Shown one piece after another: positions 6,770 to 7,183 of a DNA stretch of 7,183 bases. Origin of the DNA: Bacteroidales bacterium (GTDB lineage: Bacteria; Bacteroidota; Bacteroidia; Bacteroidales; Azobacteroidaceae); the NCBI GenBank assembly GCA_020860885.1, contig JAJBTS010000329.1:1-7183 (forward strand), given 5' to 3'. Under the pieces are notes generated by a model. It saw nothing but the letters and a program-made list of their open reading frames with translations. It was not told the DNA's origin and did not search any database. Positions within the stretch are counted from its first letter, which is position 1, and the number at the start of each line of letters is the position of its first letter. The translations under genes were made by a program, and so were the position numbers.

Positions 6770-7183
6770 CTAATTAGAAATTAAGAATCGATTACCTCCA
6801 TTGTTTCCAACATTATACTTACGCAAAGCATGTTTTGAAATTCCTTTGGTAGGAATTCCTGTTCCACTTCCAATATTATATACTTCTTTACATTGAGGGC
6901 AAGCAGCATTCCCCGAATTGTCAGGAACAATTTTGATTTCTCTGTCAATTTCAACCGGGCATGCCAGATCAAAAGCATAAAGATTGATATTTCCTTCGGT
7001 AATATATCCATTAATAACCAATACCCCGCCATATCCTAATTTGTCTGTTGCTGCTCTTGGTTCTGTTATTGATTTCGTTGACAATACAGGAACCAGATCA
7101 TTATCCAGAAAATCCAGATTTAAAGTGATATATACAGGTGCATAAGTTATTGTATATTAGCCATCCTTATAACCCGAAGAAAA
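6770..7183 (-). pseudogene. Rieske-like protein gene, interrupted by TAA and cut by window edge
   Basis: Read on the minus strand, the frame from the right edge gives FSSGYKDG, then a TAA (plus positions 7157-7159). It continues as YTITYAPVYITLNLDFLDND and on through LGYGGVLVINGY, NLYAFDLACPVE, NAACPQCKEVYNIGSG and SKHALRKY to a TAG at 6770-6772. The part after the TAA has no ATG or GTG start, only a TTG at 7082-7084, which lies inside a continuous protein-like sequence. The domain resembles the Bacteroidetes Rieske-type ferredoxin fold. The usual Cys-x-His and Cys-x-x-His pairs are replaced by ACPVE and CPQC, leaving three cysteines and no histidine ligand. The frame looks coding on both sides of the TAA, so a nonsense mutation or a base-call error is the simplest explanation. 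The true N-terminus, perhaps a lipoprotein signal, lies outside the window. Confidence 0.6.

Noticed and set aside
6781..7032. Second minus-strand frame overlapping the Rieske-like gene
   Set aside because: It is a shifted reading of the same DNA. The other frame contains the conserved CPQC and domain sequence.
7082..7084. TTG as the true start of the minus-strand Rieske-like gene
   Set aside because: The 24 codons between the TAA and this TTG read as a typical protein segment (YAPVYITLNLDFLDND). A start here would ignore clear coding sequence and leave no signal or N-terminal strand.

Overview
This is a Bacteroidetes chromosome segment, most likely from the order Bacteroidales. The gene order rpsM-rpsK-rpsD-rpoA-rplQ and the protein sequences fit that group. 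So do the A/T-rich start regions without Shine-Dalgarno sites, a TAnnTTTG-type promoter and a lipoprotein with an acidic export signal after its lipid cysteine. The genus cannot be fixed from the sequence alone.

Positions 1-3113 are the end of the large ribosomal-protein/RNA polymerase operon: S13 (start codon cut by the window edge), S11, S4, RNA polymerase alpha and L17, all on the plus strand. Spacing is 2-10 bases except for 110 bases before rpsD, which can fold into a two-stem RNA and is a candidate S4-responsive leader. L17 carries a long low-complexity basic-then-acidic tail. A strong intrinsic terminator (3132-3171) closes the operon.

Positions 3172-3288 hold a 20-base perfect palindrome and a Bacteroidetes-type promoter. 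They drive a five-gene plus-strand cassette (3289-6659): a putative surface lipoprotein with two beta-sandwich repeats, a small secreted protein with YD-like repeats, a VTC-domain (polyphosphate polymerase-like) protein, a DUF4956 integral membrane protein and a DUF2490-like outer-membrane beta-barrel. The predicted locations run from cytoplasm through inner membrane and periplasm to outer membrane and surface. This suggests one envelope-spanning system built around a VTC-type phosphate-polymer enzyme. The substrate and product are not shown by the sequence.

A hairpin at 6694-6737, with an A-run before it and a T-run after it, probably terminates this cassette and also the converging minus-strand gene. 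That gene is a Rieske-like protein with a non-standard cysteine set. Its frame is interrupted by a TAA near the right edge, so it looks like a pseudogene or contains a base error. No gene-free stretch exceeds 300 bases. I saw no tRNA, rRNA, insertion sequence or CRISPR array.
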